A DNA stretch of 10,436 nt from JABEVB01 sp049965775 (GCA_049965775.1 JBMFVX010000108.1:1-10436); one strand, 5' to 3'. Numbered from the stretch's first letter, positions 1 to 7,485 are shown. Notes: generated by a model not told the origin, from the sequence alone. Translations and numbers: made by a program.

Positions 1-192
1 GAAATATAGGTAAAGATGTTGGGGGGCCGGGAGTGCTACGCGCCGAACGCGTCCAATCGAAAATTTCGGCCGGAATTACCCCCGGCCTTCGCCGTCGGAC
101 TGCCTCTGGCTAAAACCTATGAAATATCCGGGTTAGCCCCCGTCACCCGTCTTGCGGCCCGCTGGCCGCGCCGCTATTCCTTTGACAAAATA
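1..192. other. Intergenic sequence left of the transporter gene
   Basis: No credible gene is visible. The only open frame on the plus strand (16-204) has no ribosome-binding site and no recognisable protein character. A perfect 6-bp stem with a CGCT loop lies at 154-169 (GCGGCC/GGCCGC). It sits just past the stop codon of the minus-strand transporter gene and could help end that transcript. It lacks a following T-run on either strand, so I do not call it a terminator. Confidence 0.5.
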
Positions 193-1548
193 TTACGAAC
201 TTAACAATCCGCTTGCTGAAGCAGGCGGTTCGCCGCTTGCGGTAAAGTCATCGTGCGCCGCCTGCCACCGCGGGTTAATAATGTGTATTAGCAGCAGCGC
301 AATCAAGTAAGCAGTGCTGGCAATGGCGAATATGAGCCAATAGCGGTTGTGCGTTTCATGCAAAAGCCAGCCAACTCCCACCGATACAAAAATACTTATG
401 CCCGACGCAACCAACCCACCCAGCCCCACCACAGACCCCACCACCCCCATGGGCATGGTGTCGGAAGCCATGGTAAACAAATTGGCTGAAAACCCCTGAT
501 GCCCCGCACAGGCCATACCCACCAGAATAGAAGCCAAATATACGTTGTGCACATGCGAGGTAAAAAAGACCGGCGTAACAACCAAAGCACAGATAAGCAT
601 CGCCGCCTTACGGGCGGCATTGAGGCTCCAACCGCTGCGCAAAAACCACGATGAAAGTGCCCCGCCGCCGATGCTGCCCAGGTCAGCCATGCCATAAATA
701 ATAACCATGGGTGCGAGCATATGCTTCAGGTTGACGTGCTCCTTATCATGAAAAAATCCGGGAATCCAGAACAAAAAAAACCACCAGACCGGGCTGGTCA
801 TCATGGTGCCTATCACATAGGCCCAGGTCTGCTTATGCAAAAGCAGCCGACGCCAAGGCACATGCATTTGGGCCGCAGGCGTGTCGGAACGGATGTACTG
901 CAATTCGGCCGCCGAAAGCTGCGGATTTTTCTCAGGGTCTTTATACCGCGGCAGCCACCACGCCAGCCACACAAAACCCAGTGCCCCCGCCACCACAAAA
1001 ACGCTTTGCCACGGCAAGTGGCCCAGCACCAGCCACGCAATAGCGGGTGCGGTAACGACACCCAAACTCGTGCCCGCGTTGAAAATGCCGGTCGTAAGGG
1101 CCCGCTCCTTACGCGGAAACCACTGTCCCACCGCCTTAATCGCCCCCGGAAAATTCGCCCCCTGCGCCAAACCCATAATGCCTTGCAGAACCATGTAGCC
1201 GACAACGGTTGTCATCGCCGCCATGCCCATCTGAGCCAGGCTGAAAACAAGCACCGTCAAAGCAAACCCCAGCCATACCCCCAGCCCATCCATCAACACG
1301 CCGCAAAGGCCATAGCCGATTGCGTACATGGCGCTGAACGCGGCAGCGATATAACCGTAGTCCACCTGCGTAAAGTGAAAATGCTGCTGTAACTGAGGCT
1401 TCAGCAGCGACATAGTGAAGCGATCCAGATAATTAATGCTGGTTATGGCAAACAGTGCCCCGCAAATAGCCCAGCGGTACCCTCGAAAATAAAACCGCCG
1501 GGAGGCCGATGACGCAATTTCGGAGTTGGGGGGCTGAGCCTGAGCCAT
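193..1548 (-). CDS. MFS transporter, anion:cation symporter family (ExuT-like)
   Basis: This is a 451-residue polytopic inner-membrane protein of the major facilitator superfamily, probably carrying an organic anion such as a hexuronate or a related sugar acid by cation symport. The segment NYLDRFTMSLLKPQL after a short cytoplasmic N-terminus is the typical first-helix signature of the ExuT/anion:cation symporter family. GLAQGANFPGAIKAVGQWFP and the GIFNAGTSLG stretch match helices 4-5 of that family. Length and hydrophobic pattern suit 12 membrane segments. The start is well fixed: ATG at 1546-1548 has AAGGAGA at 1556-1562 on the minus strand, 7 nt upstream. A likely promoter lies at 1639-1666. 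No catabolic enzyme or regulator is adjacent, so the substrate cannot be read from context. The family is secure; the substrate is inferred. Confidence 0.93.
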   Translation of the reverse strand: MAQAQPPNSEIASSASRRFYFRGYRWAICGALFAITSINYLDRFTMSLLKPQLQQHFHFTQVDYGYIAAAFSAMYAIGYGLCGVLMDGLGVWLGFALTVLVFSLAQMGMAAMTTVVGYMVLQGIMGLAQGANFPGAIKAVGQWFPRKERALTTGIFNAGTSLGVVTAPAIAWLVLGHLPWQSVFVVAGALGFVWLAWWLPRYKDPEKNPQLSAAELQYIRSDTPAAQMHVPWRRLLLHKQTWAYVIGTMMTSPVWWFFLFWIPGFFHDKEHVNLKHMLAPMVIIYGMADLGSIGGGALSSWFLRSGWSLNAARKAAMLICALVVTPVFFTSHVHNVYLASILVGMACAGHQGFSANLFTMASDTMPMGVVGSVVGLGGLVASGISIFVSVGVGWLLHETHNRYWLIFAIASTAYLIALLLIHIINPRWQAAHDDFTASGEPPASASGLLSS

Positions 1549-1638
1549 TATTTAGTCTCCTTCGAGGCCAACGGAAGAAACGCGCTGGGCTGCGGCAATT
1601 TTTTAGCGGCGACATATCTGCCAACCAGATGCATCGCG

Positions 1639-1666
1639 ATAATAAGGCATAATGCCCAATAGGCAA
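1639..1666 (-). promoter_or_regulatory. Predicted sigma70-type promoter of the transporter gene with internal dyad
   Basis: On the minus strand TTGCCT (1661-1666) and TATTAT (1639-1644) are separated by 16 nt and match the -35 and -10 consensus at 4/6 and 5/6 positions. The predicted transcription start, near 1632, gives a leader of roughly 80 nt before the ATG at 1548. The spacer contains an 11-bp palindrome, GGCATAATGCC (1646-1656), placed where a repressor could block polymerase. This is sequence inference only. Confidence 0.4.
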
Positions 1667-1735
1667 GACAATTGCAGAAGCTATACCGCAGGCGACCACA
1701 ATTTGAGGCGAAATTAAACGTCGCCCAACAACGAG

Positions 1736-1756
1736 CCACGCGGTTCAGCCGCGTGG
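1736..1756. repeat. Perfect hairpin, 8-bp stem
   Basis: CCACGCGG (1736-1743) and CCGCGTGG (1749-1756) form a perfect 8-bp stem with the 5-nt loop TTCAG. No T-run follows on either strand, so it is not a standard intrinsic terminator. It lies between two divergent genes, just outside the inverted-repeat element that begins near 1769, and could be a protein-binding dyad or part of the same repeat unit. Confidence 0.5.
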
Positions 1757-1768
1757 TTCACCCCGCCT

Positions 1769-2060
1769 GGGAGCCTGTCCGAGTAATGGCCGGGATTGCG
1801 ATGGCTCTGAAATGGCCCGGATGCGCGGCGGAGAATCGAGCCGACTCTAAATAATGAGTCTGCGAGATCCGACAACAAACGAGACGCGGCATTTCAGAGC
1901 CACCCCGCCGGGCGGCATGATTTTTGCCCCCCCCTCTGCGGCGCGGCTCCTCGGAGCACCACCTGTGTCAGGTACGCTGGCGCCACCGCTACTTGAGGCG
2001 TGCCACAAATTCCCGGCGCTCGCCGGGATCGCAACCCGGCGATTACTTGAACAGGCTCCC
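1769..2060. repeat. Imperfect terminal-inverted-repeat element (MITE-like), non-coding
   Basis: The ends of this 292-bp stretch are inverted copies of each other. GGGAGCCTGT (1769-1778) is mirrored exactly by ACAGGCTCCC (2051-2060). The match then continues through AGTAAT (1782-1787 with 2042-2047), GCCGGG (1789-1794 with 2035-2040) and TTGCGA (1796-1801 with 2029-2034). In all, 29 of about 33 positions agree, with one gap. Inside are further dyads: TGGCTCTGAAATG (1802-1814) with its complement at 1890-1902, GACTC/GAGTC (1843-1860), GCTCC/GGAGC (1946-1957), ACCTG/CAGGT (1961-1973) and CCCGGCG/CGCCGGG (2012-2027). No transposase or credible reading frame lies inside, and I could not identify a clear target-site duplication. 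It resembles a miniature transposable element or a dispersed structured repeat. The inverted repeats are seen; mobility is inferred. Confidence 0.6.
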
Positions 2061-2076
2061 GGCTCAAACCAGCACA

Positions 2077-2105
2077 TTTAGCGCCAAGCATTCATCTGGT
2101 ATAAT
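2077..2105 (+). promoter_or_regulatory. Predicted promoter of gcvP
   Basis: A perfect TATAAT lies at 2100-2105. TTTAGC at 2077-2082, 17 nt upstream, is a weak -35 match (3/6). Transcription would begin near 2112, some 20 nt before the first possible ATG (2132) and about 47 nt before the ATG at 2159. The leader is too short for a glycine riboswitch, and none was recognised further upstream. The promoter begins 16 bp after the inverted-repeat element ends. Confidence 0.5.
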
Positions 2106-2158
2106 CCTGCTCATCCAGCGACAAACTGGTTATGAACTTACTTAGGATATCTCATAAC

Positions 2159-5074
2159 ATGAACACCGCCGCCCTCGGAGAGTTACCAACGCACCAGACC
2201 GAACAATTCAAACCTTGCACACCCCCCGCTCTCGCCGGCGAGAGCTTTGCAAGCCGACACATAGGCCCATCCGAAGCGGAAATTACCGCCATGCTGCAAA
2301 CGCTTGGCCTAAGCTCGCTTGACGAACTTGTGGCTAAAACGGTGCCGGCCGCCATTCGCCAGAAGGTCGGCGGCCTTTTGCCCGCACCGCTTAGCGAGCG
2401 CGAATTACTCAACCGCTCGGCCGAGCTGGCCGCCAAAAACAAGCCGTACCGCTCGCTGCTGGGCATGGGCTACTACGATTGCATAACCGCCTCCGTCATT
2501 CAGCGCAACATTCTCGAAAACCCCGGCTGGTACACTCAGTACACCCCCTATCAGGCCGAAATCGCCCAGGGCCGGCTTGAAGCACTCCTGAACTTTCAAA
2601 CCATGGTCGCCGACCTGACCGGTTTGCCGCTGGCCAATGCGTCGCTGCTTGATGAGGCCACCGCCGCCGCCGAAGCCATGGCCATGTGCCGGGGCAACGT
2701 CAGCGCCGCCCGCAACACCTTTTTTATTGCCAGCGACTGCCATCCCCAAACCATCGCCGTGGTGAGCACCCGGCTTGAGGCGCTCGGGCTGGCGTGCCAT
2801 GTGGGGCCGGCCCGCGACGCCAAATTCTCCAGCGGCAAATATTTTGGCCTGCTGCTGCAGTACCCCACAACCGATGGCCGCATCGAACTCTATGATGAAC
2901 TTACCGCCAGCGCCCACGCCGCCGGCACCCTCGTGGTGGCCGCCGCAGATATTCTGGCACTAGCGCTTATTCGCCCGCCGGGCGAGTTTGGCTGCGACAT
3001 TGCCGTAGGCTCTACCCAGCGACTGGGCATGCCGCTGGGCTTTGGCGGCCCGCACGCAGCCTACCTTGCGTGCAAGCCTGAGTTTGCCCGCAAAATGCCC
3101 GGGCGCATTGTGGGCGTTTCGCGCGATGCCGCAGGCAAGCCGGCGCTGCGTTTGGCCATTCAAACCCGCGAACAGCACATCAAACGCGAAAAAGCCACCA
3201 GCAACATCTGCACCGCTCAGGTACTGCCCGCAGTGGTGGCCGCCATGCACGCGGTGTACCACGGGCCTGCCGGGCTTAAACGCATCGCTGAACAAATTCA
3301 CGCCGCAACGGCAGTATTGGCTGCAGGAATTGAGCACTGCGGACATCGCCTCGCCGGCCGGATATTTTTCGATACACTGCGCGTTATTCCCGCTAAAGAA
3401 CACGAAGGCAAACGCATCATGGCCGACGCTTTGGCCCGGGGCATTAACCTGCGGCACTATCCGGATGGCTCCATCGGCGTAAGCCTCGACGAAAAAACCG
3501 ACAGCCCCGAACTGCAAACCCTGCTGAATATTTTTTCGGGTGCGGCCCGCAGCATTTCCATCGAGGAGGCTGCCGCCCAGGCCGGCGTAACGTTTGAAGC
3601 CCCCATCGCCCGCACCAGCAGCTACCTGACGCATCCGGTATTCAACCAGCACCACAGCGAAACCGAAATGCAGCGCTACATGCGCCAGCTCGAATCACGC
3701 GATCTATCGCTGACAACCTCCATGATTCCGCTTGGCTCATGCACCATGAAGCTCAATGCCGCCGCAGAAATGGCCGCCATAACCCGGCCCGGCTGGGCTG
3801 ACATTCATCCCTTTGCTCCCAAAAATCAATGGCTGGGCTATGCCGAGTTGTTTGCCGAGCTGGAGAGCGCCCTGGCCGCCATCACCGGTTTTGCGGCTGT
3901 TTCGCTGCAGCCCAACGCCGGTTCGCAGGGCGAATACGCCGGCTTGCTGGCCATTCGGGCGTGGCATAAGTCGCGTGGCCAGGGGCGGCGAAATATCTGC
4001 CTCATTCCCGTTTCCGCCCATGGCACCAACCCTGCCAGCGCGGTGGTTGCCGGCTTTGAAGTGGTGACGGTTGCCTGTGACGCCCAGGGCAATATTGATT
4101 TAAGCGACCTTGCCGCCAAAGCAGCCGCCCACGCCGACGCGCTGGGCTGCCTGATGGTTACTTACCCCTCCACACATGGCGTATTTGAGGAAGGCATTAC
4201 CGATATCTGCCGCATTGTCCACGAGCATGGCGGGCAGGTTTACATGGATGGCGCCAACTTAAATGCCCAGGTGGGCTTGTGTCGCCCCGGCGACATCGGA
4301 GCCGATGTTTGCCACCTGAACCTGCATAAAACCTTTTGTATTCCGCACGGCGGCGGCGGCCCAGGCATGGGGCCAATCGCCGTGGCGCAGCACCTGGCGC
4401 CCTTTCTGCCCGGCAACCCGCTTACACACGATAAGTCGGCTGTCGGCCCGGTGGCGGCCGCACCCTGGGGCAGCGCTCTCATTTTAACCATTCCATGGGC
4501 CTATATTGCCATGATGGGTGAACCCGGCCTGAAGCGTGCCACGCAGGTGGCCATTCTTAATGCCAATTACATGGCCCGCAAGCTCGAAAAACATTATCCC
4601 GTGCTCTTTAAGGGCCGCCATGGTTTTTGCGCCCATGAGTTTATTATTGACTGCCATGCGTTTGAGGCCGCCGGTATTCGCGTGGACGACATTGCCAAGC
4701 GATTGATGGACTATGGCTTTCATGCGCCAACCGTTTCGTGGCCGGAGCCGGGCACAATGATGATTGAACCGACCGAAAGCGAATCGCCTGCGGAACTCGA
4801 CCGCTTTTGCGAGGCGCTTATCGCCATCCGGCGCGAAATACAGGAGGTGCTCGACGGCCGCATGGACCGCAACGACAATCCGCTTAAGAACGCACCGCAC
4901 ACCGCCATGACGGTCACAGCGCACGACTGGCCGCACCCCTATTCACGCCGACAGGCAGCCTATCCGGCGCTGTGGCTGGAGCAATACAAGTTCTGGCCCG
5001 CCGTCAGCCGAATTGACAGCCCCTGGGGCGACCGCAACCTGTTCTGCACCTGCCCGGCACCGACGGCCACGTGA
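2159..5074 (+). CDS. gcvP: Glycine dehydrogenase (decarboxylating), P protein of the glycine cleavage system
   Basis: This PLP enzyme decarboxylates glycine and passes the aminomethyl group to the lipoyl arm of GcvH, the first step of glycine cleavage to one-carbon units. The 971-residue product is the fused, full-length form with both the N-terminal and C-terminal P-protein halves, rather than split GcvPA/GcvPB. Visible family landmarks are FASRHIG near residue 30, GYYDC near 104, GSCTMKLN at 526-533, HGTNPASA at 621-628, and NLHKTFCIPHGGGGPGMGPI, where K724 is the expected PLP-binding lysine. The end, GDRNLFCTC, is the usual P-protein C-terminus. An ATG at 2132 would add nine residues. I prefer 2159 because AGGA (2144-2147) precedes it by 11 nt, whereas 2132 has no ribosome-binding site. 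gcvT, gcvH and lpd are absent from the window, so the partners must be encoded elsewhere. Confidence 0.96.
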   Translation: MNTAALGELPTHQTEQFKPCTPPALAGESFASRHIGPSEAEITAMLQTLGLSSLDELVAKTVPAAIRQKVGGLLPAPLSERELLNRSAELAAKNKPYRSLLGMGYYDCITASVIQRNILENPGWYTQYTPYQAEIAQGRLEALLNFQTMVADLTGLPLANASLLDEATAAAEAMAMCRGNVSAARNTFFIASDCHPQTIAVVSTRLEALGLACHVGPARDAKFSSGKYFGLLLQYPTTDGRIELYDELTASAHAAGTLVVAAADILALALIRPPGEFGCDIAVGSTQRLGMPLGFGGPHAAYLACKPEFARKMPGRIVGVSRDAAGKPALRLAIQTREQHIKREKATSNICTAQVLPAVVAAMHAVYHGPAGLKRIAEQIHAATAVLAAGIEHCGHRLAGRIFFDTLRVIPAKEHEGKRIMADALARGINLRHYPDGSIGVSLDEKTDSPELQTLLNIFSGAARSISIEEAAAQAGVTFEAPIARTSSYLTHPVFNQHHSETEMQRYMRQLESRDLSLTTSMIPLGSCTMKLNAAAEMAAITRPGWADIHPFAPKNQWLGYAELFAELESALAAITGFAAVSLQPNAGSQGEYAGLLAIRAWHKSRGQGRRNICLIPVSAHGTNPASAVVAGFEVVTVACDAQGNIDLSDLAAKAAAHADALGCLMVTYPSTHGVFEEGITDICRIVHEHGGQVYMDGANLNAQVGLCRPGDIGADVCHLNLHKTFCIPHGGGGPGMGPIAVAQHLAPFLPGNPLTHDKSAVGPVAAAPWGSALILTIPWAYIAMMGEPGLKRATQVAILNANYMARKLEKHYPVLFKGRHGFCAHEFIIDCHAFEAAGIRVDDIAKRLMDYGFHAPTVSWPEPGTMMIEPTESESPAELDRFCEALIAIRREIQEVLDGRMDRNDNPLKNAPHTAMTVTAHDWPHPYSRRQAAYPALWLEQYKFWPAVSRIDSPWGDRNLFCTCPAPTAT

Positions 5075-5369
5075 TGTACATGTAAGCTCCAGCCGAAAAT
5101 ATTGGCCTGCGTAACCACCGCCGCCTGCTGCCCTCAGATAACGAGCGAGGCTGCACATAAGCCCGCTTGGCCGAGCATGGATCGTTGCGCCGAGAGCTGA
5201 AACCAACCCCGCCCCCAACAATGCGCCATATTTGGCAACTTTTTGTAAACCGCGCCACCGGCACATGCCACTAACACGGGTAAGTAAGGCCGGCCAGGCG
5301 GCTGCATAGGGTGGCTGCCGCGTGAACCGCAGGCATGGCCGCAGCAATATCAGAATAAGGAGCGCTTCG
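5075..5369. other. Intergenic gap between gcvP and the YHYH gene
   Basis: This 295-bp gap shows no RNA gene and no convincing terminator after gcvP. Its only notable signal is AAGGAG at 5357-5362, the ribosome-binding site of the next gene. A minus-strand open frame runs through it (4943-5452) but overlaps the coding ends of both neighbours and has no ribosome-binding site, so I do not call it a gene. A promoter for the YHYH gene probably lies here but none is clear. Confidence 0.4.
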
Positions 5370-6437
5370 ATGAACAGCGACATTTCCCGACGAAGGTATC
5401 TTGCTTTGCTGGCGCTTTGCGGCCCGGCGGCGTGGCTTAACACCCGCGACACAGGCGTGCTGGCACAGGCGTTTCAGCAGGGCCGCCGCCGCCCCAGTTG
5501 GCAGCAGCAGCTTAAGATGGCCATCCGATCGGGCAACTCCCTGGAACCTTGCACCGTGCGGCCGCGTTATGCCAGCCGTGTGCATTGGTATATTCGTGAT
5601 GGCTACCGCTACTGCGACAGCAACGATATTCCCGATCATAAAATCGGGCGATTTCCGGACCGCGGAAATCCCAACAGCATTCGCCCACAGGATTTTCATT
5701 TTAGAATGCCTCTGCACCCACGACGGGCCGAGCGACTTATGGCACTCGAAAACCGCATTGACTTTGGCGTAGGCCTCGATGGTGTGCCTTTTGACCCCGG
5801 CACCGCTCTGTTTTGGGAAAACAAACGCGACTCCATCTGGAATTACGACCTCCTCACCGGCTTTGGCAACCTGGGCCTCGACGCCAGCCACGCCCATCTG
5901 CAGCACGATGGCACCTACCACTATCACGGAGTGCCAACCGAGATGATCAAGCATCTTCACGGCTGGGGCAAAGTAACGCTGGTAGGCTATGCGGCCGATG
6001 GCTTTCCAATTTATGGCCCCTGGGGCTATGCCGAGGCGGATAATCCACACAGCGAAGTACGCGAGCTTCGTTCAAGCTATCTCATCAAATCGGGCCGCCG
6101 GCCAGATTCACCCGATGGCCCCGGCGGCCGGTACACCGGCATGTACACCGGCGACTGGGAGTTTGTGCGCAGTCACGGCGACCTCGATGCGGCCAATGGA
6201 CGCTTCGGCGTCACGCCCGAATATCCCCACGGCACCTATTATTATGTAATCAGCAATCAGTTTCCGTACATTCCGCGGTACTTTAGAGGCACGCCCGACC
6301 GCAGCTTTTACAAGCAGCCACCGGGCGGTGGCCGTGGGGGGCGCAATGGCCCCGGTGGAGGCTTCGGGCCAGGTGGCGGCTTTGGACCGGGCGGCGGTTT
6401 CGGCCCAAGTGGCGGCTTTGGCCCCGGCGGCGGATAA
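5370..6437 (+). CDS. Tat-exported YHYH-domain protein with Gly-rich repeat tail
   Basis: The 355-residue product starts with a twin-arginine-type signal: S6-R7-R8-R9-Y10-L11, a hydrophobic stretch, and a likely cleavage site after A-Q-A (residues 32-34). It is therefore probably folded in the cytoplasm and exported. The core matches the YHYH family: a DIPDH..GRFPDRGNPNSI segment, then LDASHAHLQHDGTYHYHG with the name motif at residues 183-186, followed by GYAADGFPIYGPWGY. The His/Tyr cluster suggests metal binding, but no activity is established for the family to my knowledge. The C-terminus ends in four and a fraction copies of a GPGGGF-type hexapeptide. The ATG at 5370 is chosen because AAGGAG (5357-5362) lies 7 nt upstream. 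A GTG at 5322 would extend the frame but would place 16 residues before the signal. The gene follows gcvP without obvious functional linkage. Confidence 0.85.
   Translation: MNSDISRRRYLALLALCGPAAWLNTRDTGVLAQAFQQGRRRPSWQQQLKMAIRSGNSLEPCTVRPRYASRVHWYIRDGYRYCDSNDIPDHKIGRFPDRGNPNSIRPQDFHFRMPLHPRRAERLMALENRIDFGVGLDGVPFDPGTALFWENKRDSIWNYDLLTGFGNLGLDASHAHLQHDGTYHYHGVPTEMIKHLHGWGKVTLVGYAADGFPIYGPWGYAEADNPHSEVRELRSSYLIKSGRRPDSPDGPGGRYTGMYTGDWEFVRSHGDLDAANGRFGVTPEYPHGTYYYVISNQFPYIPRYFRGTPDRSFYKQPPGGGRGGRNGPGGGFGPGGGFGPGGGFGPSGGFGPGGG
6348..6434 (+). repeat. 18-nt coding repeat giving a GPGGGF hexapeptide tail
   Basis: Units at 6348-6365, 6366-6383, 6384-6401 and 6402-6419, plus a partial unit at 6420-6434, encode Gly-Pro-Gly-Gly-Gly-Phe. 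Unit four has Ser in place of the third-position Gly. Third codon positions differ among units: Gly is written GGC, GGG, GGA and GGT, Pro as CCC, CCA and CCG, and Phe as TTC and TTT. The protein pattern is thus kept while the DNA has drifted. It forms a flexible, Gly-rich C-terminal extension beyond the YHYH domain. Confidence 0.85.
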
Positions 6438-6442
6438 CGAGC

Positions 6443-6485
6443 TGGCACCAATATGCCGCGATCCGGTGCCACGTCAATACTTTTT
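6443..6485 (+). terminator. Weak candidate terminator after the YHYH gene
   Basis: TGGCACC (6443-6449) and GGTGCCA (6465-6471) form a perfect 7-bp stem with a 15-nt loop, starting 5 nt after the stop codon. A run of five T lies at 6481-6485, 9 nt beyond the stem. The long loop and the distance to the T-run make this a poor fit to a standard intrinsic terminator, although the position is right. Confidence 0.35.
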
Positions 6486-6732
6486 ATCTGCGAACATCGG
6501 GCTTGAGCCATGGATGGCGAAATCCTCGATTAGGTAGGAAAGCCTCCAATCGGGATGCGGTTAAACCGGCGCAGTGCGTCTTGGCATTGACCACGAAGCC
6601 GTGAAGTTGCGAAGTTGCGTAAATAATTTAATAACGAAGCATGCAAAGCTGAATGATGCCTTGGACTCTTCGCCGGACGGTGCAGCCGTGCGCGGCCCGC
6701 TCTCCCTCGGCGGGCGGCTGGCCAGGGGATGG
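6486..6732. other. Convergent intergenic region between the YHYH gene and rnc
   Basis: No gene is supported here. An AT-rich patch lies near 6620-6642, and a 6-bp stem GCCCGC/GCGGGC (6695-6700 with 6710-6715) lies just past the rnc stop on the minus strand. It has no T-run, so it is at most a weak candidate for the rnc transcript end. Confidence 0.35.
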
Positions 6733-7485
6733 TTAGCTCGCTGATTTTGACTCCTTGTCTTTGCTGACCTTCATGCCGAGGTCTTGGCCCAACTCATCCA
6801 CAACCCCCAATTCGCGCAGCGCGGCAAAGGCCGCTTTTTGTTCGGCATCTTTTTTGTTGGCGCCCCAGGTGGCTTCATATCGGTTGGCGTTGATGTTGAC
6901 GCGCACATGAAACGATTTACTGTGATCCGGCCCCACTTCATCAAGTACTTCATAGGATGGCATGGTGTTAAACGTACGCTGCACATATTGCTGCAGCATA
7001 GATTTGTAATTCTGCTGATGCGTAGACGCGGCGTATTGAGCTATCCAGTTTTCCATGTGCTTGAGAATAAACGTCCGCGCCGCTTCCAACCCGCCATCAA
7101 GGTAAATGGCCGCCACCACCGCTTCAAACGCGCCAGCAGCGAGGCTGCTGGGGCGGGCGCCGCCCTGCCCCTCAAGCCCGCGGCCCACACGCATCAGCTC
7201 GGTCAAGCCGATGGCGTTGGCCACCGCAGCGCAGGTGCGCCGGCTCACCACAGCCGACTTGAGTTTGGTCATCTCACCTTCCAGATGCGATGGGTAGCTT
7301 TCAAACAGCCGCTGGCAAACCACCAACCCCAAAACGGCATCACCTAAAAACTCTAAACGCTCGTTAGACAGCAACCGCGTTTCGGCTATGGACGCATGCG
7401 TGAGCGCGGCATCAAGCAGTTTGCGGTCTCGAAATTTGTAGTCGAGAATGACTTCGCAGCGTTCGAGCAATTCTTGAACAACCAT
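6733..7485 (-). CDS. rnc: Ribonuclease III
   Basis: This double-strand-specific endoribonuclease matures rRNA precursors and cuts structured mRNAs in the cytoplasm. The 250-residue product has the usual order: an RNase III domain (about 5-150) with the signature NERLEFLGD at 41-49, then a double-stranded-RNA-binding domain (about 158-228, NYKSMLQQYVQ ... KKDAEQKAAFAAL). Acidic residues E42, E45 and D49 are present. In the second acidic motif the segment is AAGAFEAVVAAIYLD, with Gly118 where the family usually has the metal-binding Asp (E. coli D114); the following Glu (E121) is kept. The ATG at 7483-7485 fits the family's N-terminus. An upstream TTG (7543-7545) would add 20 residues unlike the family. 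No Shine-Dalgarno is visible before the ATG, but TATAAG lies only 4 nt upstream, so the message may be leaderless. It lies downstream of the pseudouridine synthase gene. Confidence 0.93.
   Translation of the reverse strand: MVVQELLERCEVILDYKFRDRKLLDAALTHASIAETRLLSNERLEFLGDAVLGLVVCQRLFESYPSHLEGEMTKLKSAVVSRRTCAAVANAIGLTELMRVGRGLEGQGGARPSSLAAGAFEAVVAAIYLDGGLEAARTFILKHMENWIAQYAASTHQQNYKSMLQQYVQRTFNTMPSYEVLDEVGPDHSKSFHVRVNINANRYEATWGANKKDAEQKAAFAALRELGVVDELGQDLGMKVSKDKESKSAS

Noticed and set aside
721..1392. 223-codon plus-strand frame opposite the transporter gene
   Set aside because: It is antisense to a clear MFS gene, rich in Arg, His, Gln and Pro as expected of a complement of membrane-protein codons, and has no family resemblance.
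1847..2145. Several 65-76-codon frames on both strands across the inverted-repeat element
   Set aside because: They overlap each other in several frames, follow the palindromic DNA, and lack ribosome-binding sites; the repeat structure explains them better.
2060..2158. Glycine riboswitch before gcvP
   Set aside because: The predicted leader is only about 20-50 nt, and no recognisable aptamer core was seen there or in the preceding repeat-rich region.
2960..3655. 231-codon minus-strand frame inside gcvP
   Set aside because: It lies fully within conserved P-protein coding sequence and is a by-product of GC-rich codon use.
4943..5452. Minus-strand open frame of 169 codons crossing the gcvP-YHYH gap
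   Set aside because: It overlaps the well-supported coding ends of gcvP and the start of the YHYH gene, has no ribosome-binding site at any internal ATG that was checked, and its sequence resembles no known family.
6603..6619. Short direct repeat GAAGTTGC twice in the convergent intergenic region
   Set aside because: Only two adjacent 8-nt copies with no further structure; likely chance.
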